A DNA stretch of 24,708 bases from JAMLGJ01 sp047972145 (GTDB lineage: Bacteria > Actinomycetota > Acidimicrobiia > Acidimicrobiales > Microtrichaceae). The stretch is from NCBI GenBank assembly GCA_047972145.1, contig JBKEAI010000228.1, forward strand, positions 1 to 24,708. The letters run 5' to 3'. The first letter of the stretch is position 1, and every line of letters begins with the position of its first letter. The translations under genes and the position numbers were made by a program. The notes under the pieces were generated by a model. The model was not told where the DNA came from, searched no databases, and saw only the letters and a program-made list of their open reading frames with translations. Positions 15,239 to 22,453 of this stretch are shown in pieces.

Positions 15239-15244
15239 ACAATA
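15239..15244 (-). promoter_or_regulatory. Candidate -10 box for leaderless HTH gene transcript
   Basis: TATTGT on the minus strand (15244-15239) ends seven bases before the GTG start at 15231, the spacing expected when the transcript begins at the start codon. The -35 region (about 15262-15267) is not consensus. Confidence 0.45.
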
Positions 15245-15755
15245 GCCCGCGCGCGGACCCAGATTGCGGATAGATGACGGGATCGTCAGACCCGGTACGG
15301 AAAGCCGGCCTGGACGATCAGCCCCAGTGATCCACACACGTGTCGTTGCCGGGGGCGCTGTTCGTGCCGGGGGCCGATGTTCAGCGCACAGGCGCACACG
15401 GACGCGATGTCACCAGAGGGCCCGAACCCCTGAGGATCGAACGCGGCGACACATAGCAACGCCACGACACCAGGTCGATGAACGGCGGTCAGCAGATTTC
15501 GATCCCGCCCCATTGGCACACCCGACCACAGCATCGAGGATTTGGTGGACACTTCACCCACAAGCGACGACAGAACCCAGGATCCTGTGGCTGACGCATC
15601 GAACCACACGGTTGGGCCCTCTATGGGCAGGGAGCGCTCCACGCCCAACTATGAACCAGATTCAGAGATATCGGGTGTTGTCAATGGGCCTTCCTGTCCT
15701 TGACGGTATTTCACTACACATTGCATGGTTCCCGGCACTGACGAAAGGGGTACGA
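15245..15755. other. Roughly 0.5-kb intergenic region upstream of the tad operon
   Basis: This stretch separates the leftward HTH gene from the rightward tad operon and must contain the tad promoter. TTGACG at 15700-15705 is a good -35-like hexamer, but no clear -10 box stands 16-18 bases downstream. A perfect 10-bp palindrome, ggagcgctcc, is at 15631-15640. A ten-base direct repeat, tgccgggggc, occurs twice near 15350-15380. The minus strand has a 120-codon frame (15286-15648, TTG start, no ribosome site) with no recognised domain. The plus-strand frame into cpaB is Arg/His/Thr-rich non-coding-like sequence. Composition is less GC-biased than the neighbours. A decayed gene or a long regulatory region are both possible. 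Confidence 0.5.
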
Positions 15756-16421
15756 GTGGCTGGGACACGGCCTTCGATACGTTGGCGTGCATTGTTGGGG
15801 GCGGCACTGGTCACCGCGGCGGGGTGCGCCGTGCTGTTCGCACACCGTGCCTCAGAGGACCAACCAGGTGAGCGCTACCTCGTACTGACCGCACCGGTGC
15901 AGGCCGGCGAACACATCACGTCGGACGTTCTCGGCTCTGTCGCAGTGGATCTTCCCAATTCACTCGATGCGATCTCAGAAGGCGACTCCGATGTCGTCAT
16001 CGGCCGGCTGGCGAAGCACGCGCTCGAACCGAGAACCATCCTCGTAGATGCCGAGTTGATCGAAGCCGACCGGTTCGTCGAACCGGACGAGACCGAAGTC
16101 ACAATCACCCTCGATCCTGCGCGCACCCCTGCCGATGGGCTCGGTGCAGGACAGGTGGTGACGGTGCTGTCGACCGGTGAGAACGGAACCCGGACCGTCA
16201 CCCCCGCAGCGCGTGTCGTGGACATCGCGACCGGTGACGATTCCGCGATCGGTAACTCCTCGGGTGTGAAGGTCACCCTTGCGGTCGGCGACCTCGACGA
16301 GGCCACCCGGGTCATCGACACCTCGGTCAGCGAGGAGCTCTCACTCGCGATACCGGCTCCCGGAGGACCCGATGCAGCGACGGCCACCACGGGTGGGTCC
16401 GAAGCGAGGGAGCAGCAGTGA
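15756..16421 (+). CDS. cpaB: Flp pilus assembly protein CpaB/RcpC-like (SAF domain)
   Basis: 221 residues from GTG 15756, chosen for AAGGGG at 15745-15750 with five-base spacing and because a signal-anchor helix (about 11-29) follows at once. The SAF domain lies at about 41-105 (Y-L-V-L-T-A-P-V-Q-A-G-E-H-I-T-S-D-V-L, then V-I-G-R-L-A-K-H-A-L). A second beta-rich part (about 113-200) precedes a polar Ala/Thr/Gly tail. In Gram-negative Tad systems CpaB/RcpC works with the secretin in the periplasm; actinobacterial loci keep a CpaB-like protein without a secretin, presumably facing the cell wall. It is the first gene of the operon; its TGA overlaps the next GTG as GTGA. Confidence 0.88.
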   Translation: MAGTRPSIRWRALLGAALVTAAGCAVLFAHRASEDQPGERYLVLTAPVQAGEHITSDVLGSVAVDLPNSLDAISEGDSDVVIGRLAKHALEPRTILVDAELIEADRFVEPDETEVTITLDPARTPADGLGAGQVVTVLSTGENGTRTVTPAARVVDIATGDDSAIGNSSGVKVTLAVGDLDEATRVIDTSVSEELSLAIPAPGGPDAATATTGGSEAREQQ

Positions 16422-17635
16422 CCGAACAGAGGGTGCTCGCCGGACTCGCACACCCACGCTCGCGGTGGCCGACATCGATCGCGCGGTGGTCCACCTCGGG
16501 CGCCCTCGCCGCGGAGTTCCTCACGTGCCTGTCAGCCGACGAGTTGATGGCCATGCTCGCTGCGGGGCGCGCGATCGATGCGGTGATGATCGATGCCGTG
16601 CTGGCGACCGAAGCTGCGGGACAGGTCGACCGCGACCTGATGAGCAGGATCCACCGCCACGGCACCGCAGTGATCGGAATCGACCAGCCTGCGCACACCT
16701 GCGACTGGGATGCCCTCGGGGTATCCGCGACCATGCGCCGCGAGTTCGACATCGACGAGCTCTCCGCATTGGTCGATCGTGTGTGCACTCCGCAGGTCGC
16801 GGGTGCCCGGCGCTCCCTGCGAGCAGATCTGTCGGACGATTCGCCCGCTGCGATGACCATCGGGGTGTGTGGGGTCGGAGGGGCCGGCTCGTCGACGGTG
16901 TCTATGTGCATCGCCCAGGCGTTGGCGGCCGATGACGACGAGGTCGTCCTCGTCGACGGAGCCGCAAGGGCACACCTGGCCATGTACCACGACATCGGCG
17001 ATGTCATTCCGGGCCTCGGCGACGTGGTCACCCGGACCCGTACCACCGACCTGGATCCGACGGATCTCGCGAACCTCACGTTCGCCACAGGGCGTGGATA
17101 TCGGCTCCTGGCAGGGGTCACGAGTGTGCGGGAGGCCCGGAACCTGCCACCGGTCGCCACTGCCGAGGCCCTCGATGCGGCCCGGCGCTGCTTCGAGGTG
17201 GTCGTCGTCGATCACGACTCCGACATGGCCTCCGGCGCGATCAGCACGGCGCTGGTCGACCGTTGCAGCGCTTGGGTGGTGGTCACCGTGGGCGGGCTGC
17301 GCGGAATCCACGAAGGGGCCAGGCTCGTCGCGGAGGCGATCGAAGCGGGGGTCCCCGACCAACGGATCGTCCTGGTCTGCAACCGTACGAGACGCACCGA
17401 CCCCGCCCGAGCGACCTTCGGCTACAACGTGTCCGGCCTCCTCGGCTCGCCCAAGACCGGGATCCGTTGCGTGGTCGCTCCGTCGGTGCGCATCGAATCG
17501 GCCCATCGAGATGGATCTGCGCTGCCCGAGCCACTCGTACGGGTGTGCTCGGGCGCGGTGCGCAGGATCATCGACACCTCAGGGGTCCGCGGTGTCGCTC
17601 CCAGGGCACCCAAGCTGCTGGAAGCCATCGGATGA
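16418..17635 (+). CDS. CpaE/TadZ-like MinD-family protein with degenerate P-loop
   Basis: 405 residues; GTG 16418 is preceded by GAGGGAG. Residues about 1-125 look like the receiver-like N-terminal domain of CpaE/TadZ. The rest is a MinD/ParA-like fold: the P-loop position reads G-V-G-G-A-G-S-S-T (152-160), then V-V-L-V-D-G (176-181) and V-V-V-V-D-H-D (261-267, Walker B position). The canonical K-G-G-x-G-K-T has two Lys; here the first is V153 and the second is S158. CpaE/TadZ places the Tad machinery in the cell, and atypical Walker A boxes are known in this family, but loss of both Lys suggests little or no ATP hydrolysis. It lies between cpaB (GTGA overlap) and cpaF (ATGA overlap), as expected for a Tad locus. 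Confidence 0.85.
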   Translation: MTEQRVLAGLAHPRSRWPTSIARWSTSGALAAEFLTCLSADELMAMLAAGRAIDAVMIDAVLATEAAGQVDRDLMSRIHRHGTAVIGIDQPAHTCDWDALGVSATMRREFDIDELSALVDRVCTPQVAGARRSLRADLSDDSPAAMTIGVCGVGGAGSSTVSMCIAQALAADDDEVVLVDGAARAHLAMYHDIGDVIPGLGDVVTRTRTTDLDPTDLANLTFATGRGYRLLAGVTSVREARNLPPVATAEALDAARRCFEVVVVDHDSDMASGAISTALVDRCSAWVVVTVGGLRGIHEGARLVAEAIEAGVPDQRIVLVCNRTRRTDPARATFGYNVSGLLGSPKTGIRCVVAPSVRIESAHRDGSALPEPLVRVCSGAVRRIIDTSGVRGVAPRAPKLLEAIG

Positions 17636-18990
17636 GCAGCGACCGGCACACCGTGGGTCCACTGCGCGAGATCGAGGAATCCGTTCGGCGGCGCGCGAAC
17701 GAGCTGTCGCTCGACACCACGACCACCGACGGAGAGGCCGAACTGATCGCGCTGATCGACGACGAGGTCCAGCGCTGGGAGGACGACCACCGCCGAGGGG
17801 TCCGGCCCCGACCGTTGGCCGATCCCGAAGGGGTCACACAGCGAGCGTTCCGCAACCTCGCCCGCTATGGACCCCTGACCGACCTGCTCGAGGACCCCGA
17901 CGTGTGGGAGGTCATGGTCAACTCACCCCACGCGATCTTTGCGAAGCGCCACGAGGGCACCAGCGGACTGCACCCCGAGGTCTTCCACGACGACGAGCAT
18001 GTGATCCGCACCATCACGAAGCTCCTCGACGACTCGGCCACCTCGCACCGCAAGCTGGATCCAGCCGAAGGACTCCAGGACGCCCAACTCGACAACGGAG
18101 CGCGTGTTCACATCGTGCACGGCGACCTCACCCGCGGGGGGCACCTCCTGGTCAACATCCGCAAGTTCACCGGAGTGGCGATCAGCCACCTCTCCGAGCT
18201 GGTCGAACGCGGATCGCTGTCACCGTCCGCGGCGACGTTCCTGCGCATGGCAATGCGGTGCCGCATGTCGATCGTGTTCGCCGGAGCGCCCGGGTCGGGC
18301 AAGACCACCCTGTTGTCCTGCTGCGCAGCCGAGTTGGACCCTGCACTGCGGGTCGTGGTGGCCGAGGAGGTGTTCGAAGCGGACATCCCGGTCGCGAACC
18401 TGGCAAGCGTTCAGACACGCCCTGCGCGCACCGACAGGGCCGAGGTCGACCTGCGAAGGCTCGTCGCGGGGTTCCTCCGGATGGCCCCCGACGTGGCGAT
18501 CGTCGGTGAGGTCCGAGACCGCGAGGCACTACCGCTTCTCCTGACTCTCTCCAGTGGAGTTACCGGGTACACCACCATCCACGCCGGTTCAGCGAAGCAG
18601 GCCCTGACCCGTCTGCGGTTCGTGGCACAACTCTCCGAAGCCGCCCAGGGACTTCCCCTGGATGCCCTCAACTCTCTCGTAGCGGAATCGATCGACCTGG
18701 TGGTGCACACACAGCGCGGCCCCGATGGTCCCGCGGTCACCTCGATCCTCGCAGTAGAGGACCTCGCGGCGGGCACCGATGCCGTGAACATCACCTCCAC
18801 CGAGGTCTACGCACGCGACGACAACGGGGCGCTCGTGCCAACCGGGGTGATGCCCACCCGACTGCGCGACCGGATGGCCACCTACGGCGTCGACCTCGTA
18901 CCGCACCTGCGTGGAGACCCCGAGACGTTCGGGATGGGCATGGCGCGGGCGGATACTGGTCCACTCGCCGCGAACGGGAGCGGGCTGTGA
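17632..18990 (+). CDS. cpaF: Tad pilus assembly ATPase CpaF/TadA
   Basis: 452 residues from ATG 17632, which overlaps the previous stop as ATGA; the frame upstream to 17263 lies inside the CpaE-like gene and is discarded. This secretion ATPase powers pilus assembly at the cytoplasmic face. The N-terminal domain (about 1-195) includes G-P-L-T-D-L-L-E-D-P-D-V-W-E-V-M-V-N (80-97). Walker A is G-A-P-G-S-G-K-T-T (218-226), followed by an acidic box near V-V-V-A-E-E (241-246). Walker B is V-A-I-V-G-E-V-R (288-295), and the His box T-T-I-H-A-G-S is at 314-320. All catalytic residues are intact. The C-terminal 60 residues are a divergent tail. Its membrane partners TadB and TadC follow directly. Confidence 0.96.
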   Translation: MSSDRHTVGPLREIEESVRRRANELSLDTTTTDGEAELIALIDDEVQRWEDDHRRGVRPRPLADPEGVTQRAFRNLARYGPLTDLLEDPDVWEVMVNSPHAIFAKRHEGTSGLHPEVFHDDEHVIRTITKLLDDSATSHRKLDPAEGLQDAQLDNGARVHIVHGDLTRGGHLLVNIRKFTGVAISHLSELVERGSLSPSAATFLRMAMRCRMSIVFAGAPGSGKTTLLSCCAAELDPALRVVVAEEVFEADIPVANLASVQTRPARTDRAEVDLRRLVAGFLRMAPDVAIVGEVRDREALPLLLTLSSGVTGYTTIHAGSAKQALTRLRFVAQLSEAAQGLPLDALNSLVAESIDLVVHTQRGPDGPAVTSILAVEDLAAGTDAVNITSTEVYARDDNGALVPTGVMPTRLRDRMATYGVDLVPHLRGDPETFGMGMARADTGPLAANGSGL

Positions 18991-19880
18991 CGAGCATCCT
19001 CGTCGCGGTGTGTGCGGCCGGTGGGGTCTACCTCATGCTCCCCGCGAGCCTGACCGCGAGGCGCTCCCAGAGCTCGACCACCGAGGTGAAACCACTCAAC
19101 AACACCGTGGAGCGCATGCGCCACGGATTGCGCGGGCACCTCGCCTCGGCGGGCCTCCAACACGTGAGACCACGCGACTTCGTCATCGTGTCGGCGGGGG
19201 CCGGTTCGGCCGCGGCGCTAGCCGTTGCGACGGTCACCGGAGTGGGAATCCCGATGCTGGTCGCAGGGGTGGTCGTGGCCGGCACTCCGGCCGCCGTCTG
19301 GCGCAGACGATCGGTGCGCAACCGCGAAGCGGTCGCGCAGGCCTGGCCTCGCATGATCGAAGAGATCCGCATCCGGGTAGGTTCGCTCGGGCAGTCCATT
19401 CCCCAGGCACTGCTGGAGTGCGAGGCGAACGCACCAGAGTCGCTCCGCAGCGGCTTCGAGGCAGCGCGCCGGGAGTGGAACCTCACCACCGACTTCCCGC
19501 GCACCGTGAGGATCCTCAAGGACCTGTTCGCAGACCCGACCGCGGATGCCGTGTGCGAGACCCTGCTCGTGGTCCACGAGGTCGGTGGCGATCTCGATGA
19601 GCGGCTCGACACCCTCGCAGCGGACCGCCGACGGGCCCAGCACGACAGGCGTGAGGCCGCCGCGCGCCAGGCCGGCGCACGCGTCGCCCGCCTGTTCGTG
19701 ATCATCGTGCCCGCGGGCATGGCGGCCGCTGGACTGAGCCTGGGAGACGGGGCCGCGGCCTACCGCAGCATCACCGGGCAGATCGCCACCGCCGCGGCGG
19801 TCGTGATGATCGCGCTCTGCTGGTGGTGGGCAGGGCGCATCATGACCACCCCCGTAGAACAGCGGGTGTTCGACCGGTGA
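18987..19880 (+). CDS. tadB: TadB-like inner-membrane platform protein (T2SSF)
   Basis: 297 residues; GTG 18987 overlaps the cpaF stop as GTGA, with GGGAG upstream. Membrane helices lie at about 1-20, two in 66-108, and two near 230-288. The cytoplasmic part between them contains A-W-P-R-M-I-E-E-I-R-I-R-V-G-S-L-G-Q-S-I-P-Q-A-L and ends with V-V-H-E-V-G-G-D-L-D-E-R-L-D-T-L-A, the type II secretion F-domain pattern. TadB and TadC together form the platform on which the CpaF ATPase acts. Gene order (ATPase, TadB, TadC) and topology support the name. Nothing looks broken. Confidence 0.92.
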   Translation: MTSILVAVCAAGGVYLMLPASLTARRSQSSTTEVKPLNNTVERMRHGLRGHLASAGLQHVRPRDFVIVSAGAGSAAALAVATVTGVGIPMLVAGVVVAGTPAAVWRRRSVRNREAVAQAWPRMIEEIRIRVGSLGQSIPQALLECEANAPESLRSGFEAARREWNLTTDFPRTVRILKDLFADPTADAVCETLLVVHEVGGDLDERLDTLAADRRRAQHDRREAAARQAGARVARLFVIIVPAGMAAAGLSLGDGAAAYRSITGQIATAAAVVMIALCWWWAGRIMTTPVEQRVFDR

Positions 19881-20791
19881 GCCGACTGACCACACCCGTT
19901 GCGCTCGTAGCGCTGTTCTCGGGTACCTGGCTGATCCTCGGCACCTTCAGGCCGTTGCGCAGGGTCGGCCTCCGCCGACGGCTCGCTCCCTACTCCCTCG
20001 CTGGATCCGCAGATCCCGGTACGTGGTCCGACCCCGTCGGCCTCGCCGGGTCGGTCCAGGCGGTACTGGTACCCCTCGCGGAAGGGCTCGGCGAACGACT
20101 GGCGCACCTGGGCGGCATACAGACCGACATCAGGACTCGCCTGCGGCGTGCAGGCTCCCCACTCGAACCGGCGGAGTTCCGCCTCACACAGTTCCTCAGG
20201 GCGTTGCTGTCGCTCGCAGCCGCACTGATGGTCATGGTCTGGCTGCAACCTCCGGCGGGAATCTGGGTAATGGCACTGATCGGTGTCCCCCTGCTCGTGG
20301 TGCTCGCAGGCGAACAGCAACTCGAGACCGCGATCGAGGGTCGGAGTGCACGGCTGGAAGCGGAGCTTCCGGTCATGAGTGAGCAGATGGCGGTCCTACT
20401 CGCCTCGGGCATGTCCCTCGGCGCCACACTGGAGCGGATCTGTGCCCGCGGCCACGGTGCCGTCGCGCAGGATCTCCGGGAGGTTCAGCTGTCGGTACGA
20501 CAGGGATCCTCGGAGATCGACGCACTGCGCGCCTGGGCCGACCTCGCGCGAAGCCCCGGTGTAGAGCACCTGGTCGGCGTGCTCTGCATGCACCGCGACG
20601 CGACCGACCTGGGAGCTCTGCTCGCCACCGAGGCGCGATCGATTCGAGCGGACGCGCACCGGCGCACGATCGAGTCGATCGAACGACGCGCACAGCTCGT
20701 GTGGATCCCGGTCACCGTCGCCACCTTGGTACCGGGCCTGATCCTGATCGGCGTTCCGTTCGTGAGTGCGATGAGCCGGATCACCGGATGA
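19877..20791 (+). CDS. tadC: TadC-like inner-membrane platform protein (T2SSF)
   Basis: 304 residues from GTG 19877, overlapping the tadB stop as GTGA; the longer frame from 19823 is inside tadB. Helices are at about 5-25, two in 108-148, and one or two near 275-300. The F-domain between them shows E-L-P-V-M-S-E-Q-M-A-V-L-L-A-S-G-M-S-L-G-A-T-L and, later, D-A-T-D-L-G-A-L-L-A-T-E-A-R-S-I-R, typical of TadC. It pairs with TadB to form the platform for pilin polymerisation. It is followed by the only sizeable gap in the operon (68 bases, with tandem repeats) before the pilin-like gene. Confidence 0.92.
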   Translation: MSRLTTPVALVALFSGTWLILGTFRPLRRVGLRRRLAPYSLAGSADPGTWSDPVGLAGSVQAVLVPLAEGLGERLAHLGGIQTDIRTRLRRAGSPLEPAEFRLTQFLRALLSLAAALMVMVWLQPPAGIWVMALIGVPLLVVLAGEQQLETAIEGRSARLEAELPVMSEQMAVLLASGMSLGATLERICARGHGAVAQDLREVQLSVRQGSSEIDALRAWADLARSPGVEHLVGVLCMHRDATDLGALLATEARSIRADAHRRTIESIERRAQLVWIPVTVATLVPGLILIGVPFVSAMSRITG

Positions 20792-20793
20792 CA

Positions 20794-20846
20794 CACCTCG
20801 TAGAGGCAACAACACCGTAGAGACAACAACACCGTAGAGACAACGA
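20794..20846 (+). repeat. 17-bp tandem repeat between tadC and the pilin-like gene
   Basis: Two near-identical 17-bp units (caccgtagagacaacaa) lie at 20813-20829 and 20830-20846; a diverged 19-bp copy precedes them at 20794-20812. They begin two bases after the tadC stop and end just before the pilin ribosome site (AGGGAG). The repeat is A-rich on the sense strand, unlike its surroundings, so it would be unstructured in mRNA. It could keep the pilin start accessible or bind a factor. Confidence 0.85.
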
Positions 20847-20859
20847 CAGGGAGATTGAC

Positions 20860-21033
20860 ATGAACCTTGGCAGGACATTCGGCGAAGCAGGCGAGGGGGT
20901 GATCTCGACCGCGATCGCCGTGCTCATAGTCGCCCTGTTGGGAGTGGCGCTGTGGGCGGGGTTCCGCGTGATCATGGACGACGCGACGACCCGTACGAGC
21001 CAACAGATCCAGAGCATCGACGGCGCTCCGTGA
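20860..21033 (+). CDS. 57-residue Flp pilin-like peptide
   Basis: ATG 20860 follows AGGGAG with about seven-base spacing; the TGA is at 21031-21033. The product has a short polar N-terminus (M-N-L-G-R-T-F-G-E-A-G-E-G), one hydrophobic helix (V14 to about F35) and a polar tail (D40-P57). Size, single helix and position between TadC and the TadE-like genes fit the major pilin (Flp, or the actinobacterial short pilin-like proteins). If prepilin peptidase cuts after G4, E9 is at +5 as in type IV pilins; the usual Glu-Tyr pair of Flp is absent (E-A instead). Pilin identity is inferred. The next start is one base after its stop. Confidence 0.75.
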   Translation: MNLGRTFGEAGEGVISTAIAVLIVALLGVALWAGFRVIMDDATTRTSQQIQSIDGAP

Positions 21034-21034
21034 G

Positions 21035-21433
21035 ATGCACCGCAACGAGCGGGCGAGTGGGCTCCTGCCGACGGTGTTCGGCCTTGCGGTGCTGTTGGCG
21101 ATGATCACGCTGGCGTCCTCTGTGGCGATCGGACTGTGGGAGCGCACAGGGGTGGAGTCGATCGCCTACGAGGCAGCGATCGAGGTCGCCACGGCCGATC
21201 CGGCGATGGCGACAGCCGATGTCCGTTCGCGCGCGATCTCACGAGCGTGTGATCGTCTCGGCACTCGGTGCAGCGAGGTGCGGATGACCTTTGTGGACAC
21301 GAACAACGCACCCATGGTCGAGCTGCGCGTCGAGGCCCCGGGCCGGGGTTTGCTCCCGCGGTTCCTCGCCGGCCACGGACCCGTCGTGGGTGAGCTCGAC
21401 CGGAGGATCCGGATCCACAAGGAGCGCCCTTGA
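21035..21433 (+). CDS. TadE/TadG-like pseudopilin 1
   Basis: 132 residues; ATG 21035 lies one base after the pilin stop (TGAGATG) and has no strong ribosome site, so it is probably coupled. A short basic N-terminus (M-H-R-N-E-R-A-S-G-L-L-P) leads into one helix (about 10-34). The extracytoplasmic part includes E-S-I-A-Y-E-A-A-I-E-V-A-T-A (41-54), the helical region typical of TadE-like proteins, and two Cys (C72, C79) that could form a disulphide. TadE-type minor pilins are processed by the same peptidase as Flp and prime or stabilise the pilus. The assignment rests on topology and gene order. Confidence 0.72.
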   Translation: MHRNERASGLLPTVFGLAVLLAMITLASSVAIGLWERTGVESIAYEAAIEVATADPAMATADVRSRAISRACDRLGTRCSEVRMTFVDTNNAPMVELRVEAPGRGLLPRFLAGHGPVVGELDRRIRIHKERP

Positions 21434-21948
21434 GACAGTCCCACTCCGCTCTGGCCCACCTCGCCCGGTCCCACGCGGCCCGGACTCGCCGGGATGAGCG
21501 AGCGATGATCGCCGGTGCCGAAGCGCTGGCGATGGGAACCCTGGTGGTGCTCGTCGGAATGTTGCTGGTGGTGAACGCCTGGGCGGTGGTCGACACCCGC
21601 ATGGCGGTGGAATCAGCAGCGCGCGAGTACCTGCGCGCGTACACCGAGTCCACCGACCCCCAAGGCGCCCTCACCGCCGCTCGGAGCGAGCTCGACCAGG
21701 TGCTGGCCGAGCGTCCGGCCATCGCTCAGCGTCTGGAGGTGACCGATCCCCCGTTGGGTTCGTTCGGTCCTTGCGAGCCGGCGATGGTCACCCTGAGCAC
21801 GAGCGTGCCCGCGATCCGCATCCCGTTGGTCGGCACATCCTGGGGCGAACAGACCGTGACGGTCTCGGCAGTGGAGTTGATCGACGCCCACCGCGAGATA
21901 CGTTCCGGACCTTCTCACGACCCGACGCGGACAGCCTGCCATGGCTGA
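21430..21948 (+). CDS. TadE/TadG-like pseudopilin 2
   Basis: 172 residues. The start is TTG 21430, overlapping the previous stop as TTGA, with GGAG at 21421-21424 (five-base spacing), a good case for a rare TTG start. The N-terminal 25 residues are basic (H-A-A-R-T-R-R-D-E-R-A), then one helix (about 31-54) leads into V-D-T-R-M-A-V-E-S-A-A-R-E-Y-L-R-A-Y, a classic TadE-like pattern after the membrane segment. The rest is a small beta-rich domain with one Cys near P-C-E-P, and an His/Arg-rich end. It is a probable minor pilin or assembly factor. Confidence 0.75.
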   Translation: MRQSHSALAHLARSHAARTRRDERAMIAGAEALAMGTLVVLVGMLLVVNAWAVVDTRMAVESAAREYLRAYTESTDPQGALTAARSELDQVLAERPAIAQRLEVTDPPLGSFGPCEPAMVTLSTSVPAIRIPLVGTSWGEQTVTVSAVELIDAHREIRSGPSHDPTRTACHG

Positions 21949-22453
21949 ACACGGTGGTGGCCGTGGGTGTGGGCATGGCCGTTGGAGTGGGGCTGGCCGT
22001 GGGTTTGGGGCTGGCCGTGGCGAGCGTGCGACAGCGTTGATGTTGGCTCCGGCGCTGGTGCTCGTGGTCCTGGTTCTGGGAGCGATCGCGGTCGACCTCT
22101 CGCTCGCTCACACGGCGCGCCGGTCCGCCTATCGGAGCCTCTCGGCCGCCGCGGATGACGCCGCGGGGATGATCGACCAGGTCGAGTTCCAGCGCAGTGG
22201 CATCGTGCGACTGGACCCCCAGGCTGCCCGAAGGGTGGCGCGTGCGCACCTCGGGCTACTCGACGGTGAGGTACCGGAGGGCTTCGCGGCACCGGCGTTC
22301 GAGGTGCTCGAGGCGGATGTGGACGTCGACGTGACCGATGCGACCGTGCGCATCGACGCACTGGTCGAGATCCCCACCGTGATGATGCCCGCGATCGCAG
22401 GGCTCTCCGATGTCTCCTCCACTCGGATCGTGGTGACGGGACGGATGCTGTGA
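21941..22453 (+). CDS. TadG-like pilus assembly protein 3 with Gly/Arg repeat N-terminus
   Basis: 170 residues. ATG 21941 overlaps the previous stop by eight bases (ATGGCTGA). Residues 5-29 are a Gly/Arg-rich repeat of six-residue units encoded by an 18-bp tandem repeat. Then R-G-E-R-A-T-A-L-M-L-A-P-A-L-V starts the usual TadG/Flp-assembly entry into one helix (about 31-52). The external part has V-D-L-S-L-A-H-T-A-R-R-S-A-Y-R-S-L-S-A-A-A-D-D-A-A-G, the family's conserved helix. TTG 22037 or ATG 22040 would skip the repeat and are possible alternative starts. It is a likely TadG-type protein linking the pilus base to the cell wall. Confidence 0.75.
   Translation: MAEHGGGRGCGHGRWSGAGRGFGAGRGERATALMLAPALVLVVLVLGAIAVDLSLAHTARRSAYRSLSAAADDAAGMIDQVEFQRSGIVRLDPQAARRVARAHLGLLDGEVPEGFAAPAFEVLEADVDVDVTDATVRIDALVEIPTVMMPAIAGLSDVSSTRIVVTGRML
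21970..22023 (+). repeat. Three 18-bp tandem repeats at the start of the TadG-like gene
   Basis: Units begin at 21970, 21988 and 22006; the last two are near-identical (tggggctggccgtgggtt type), the first diverged, with a partial copy before it. They encode G-x-G-R-x-x units. A second frame through the same bases would read as a Val/Gly/Ala-rich hydrophobic stretch. Confidence 0.85.

Noticed and set aside
15264..15755. Long upstream extension of cpaB
   Set aside because: Arg/His/Thr-rich sequence with no homology; GTG 15756 has a ribosome site and is followed at once by the signal-anchor helix.
17263..17631. Upstream extension of cpaF inside the CpaE-like gene
   Set aside because: It would overlap 370 bases of a convincing coding frame; the ATGA junction at 17632 gives the normal CpaF length.
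21771..22040. Small hydrophobic ORF (Val/Gly/Ala-rich end) in another frame across the TadG repeat
   Set aside because: The hydrophobic stretch is a by-product of the 18-bp repeat read in a second frame; no ribosome site or start fits it.
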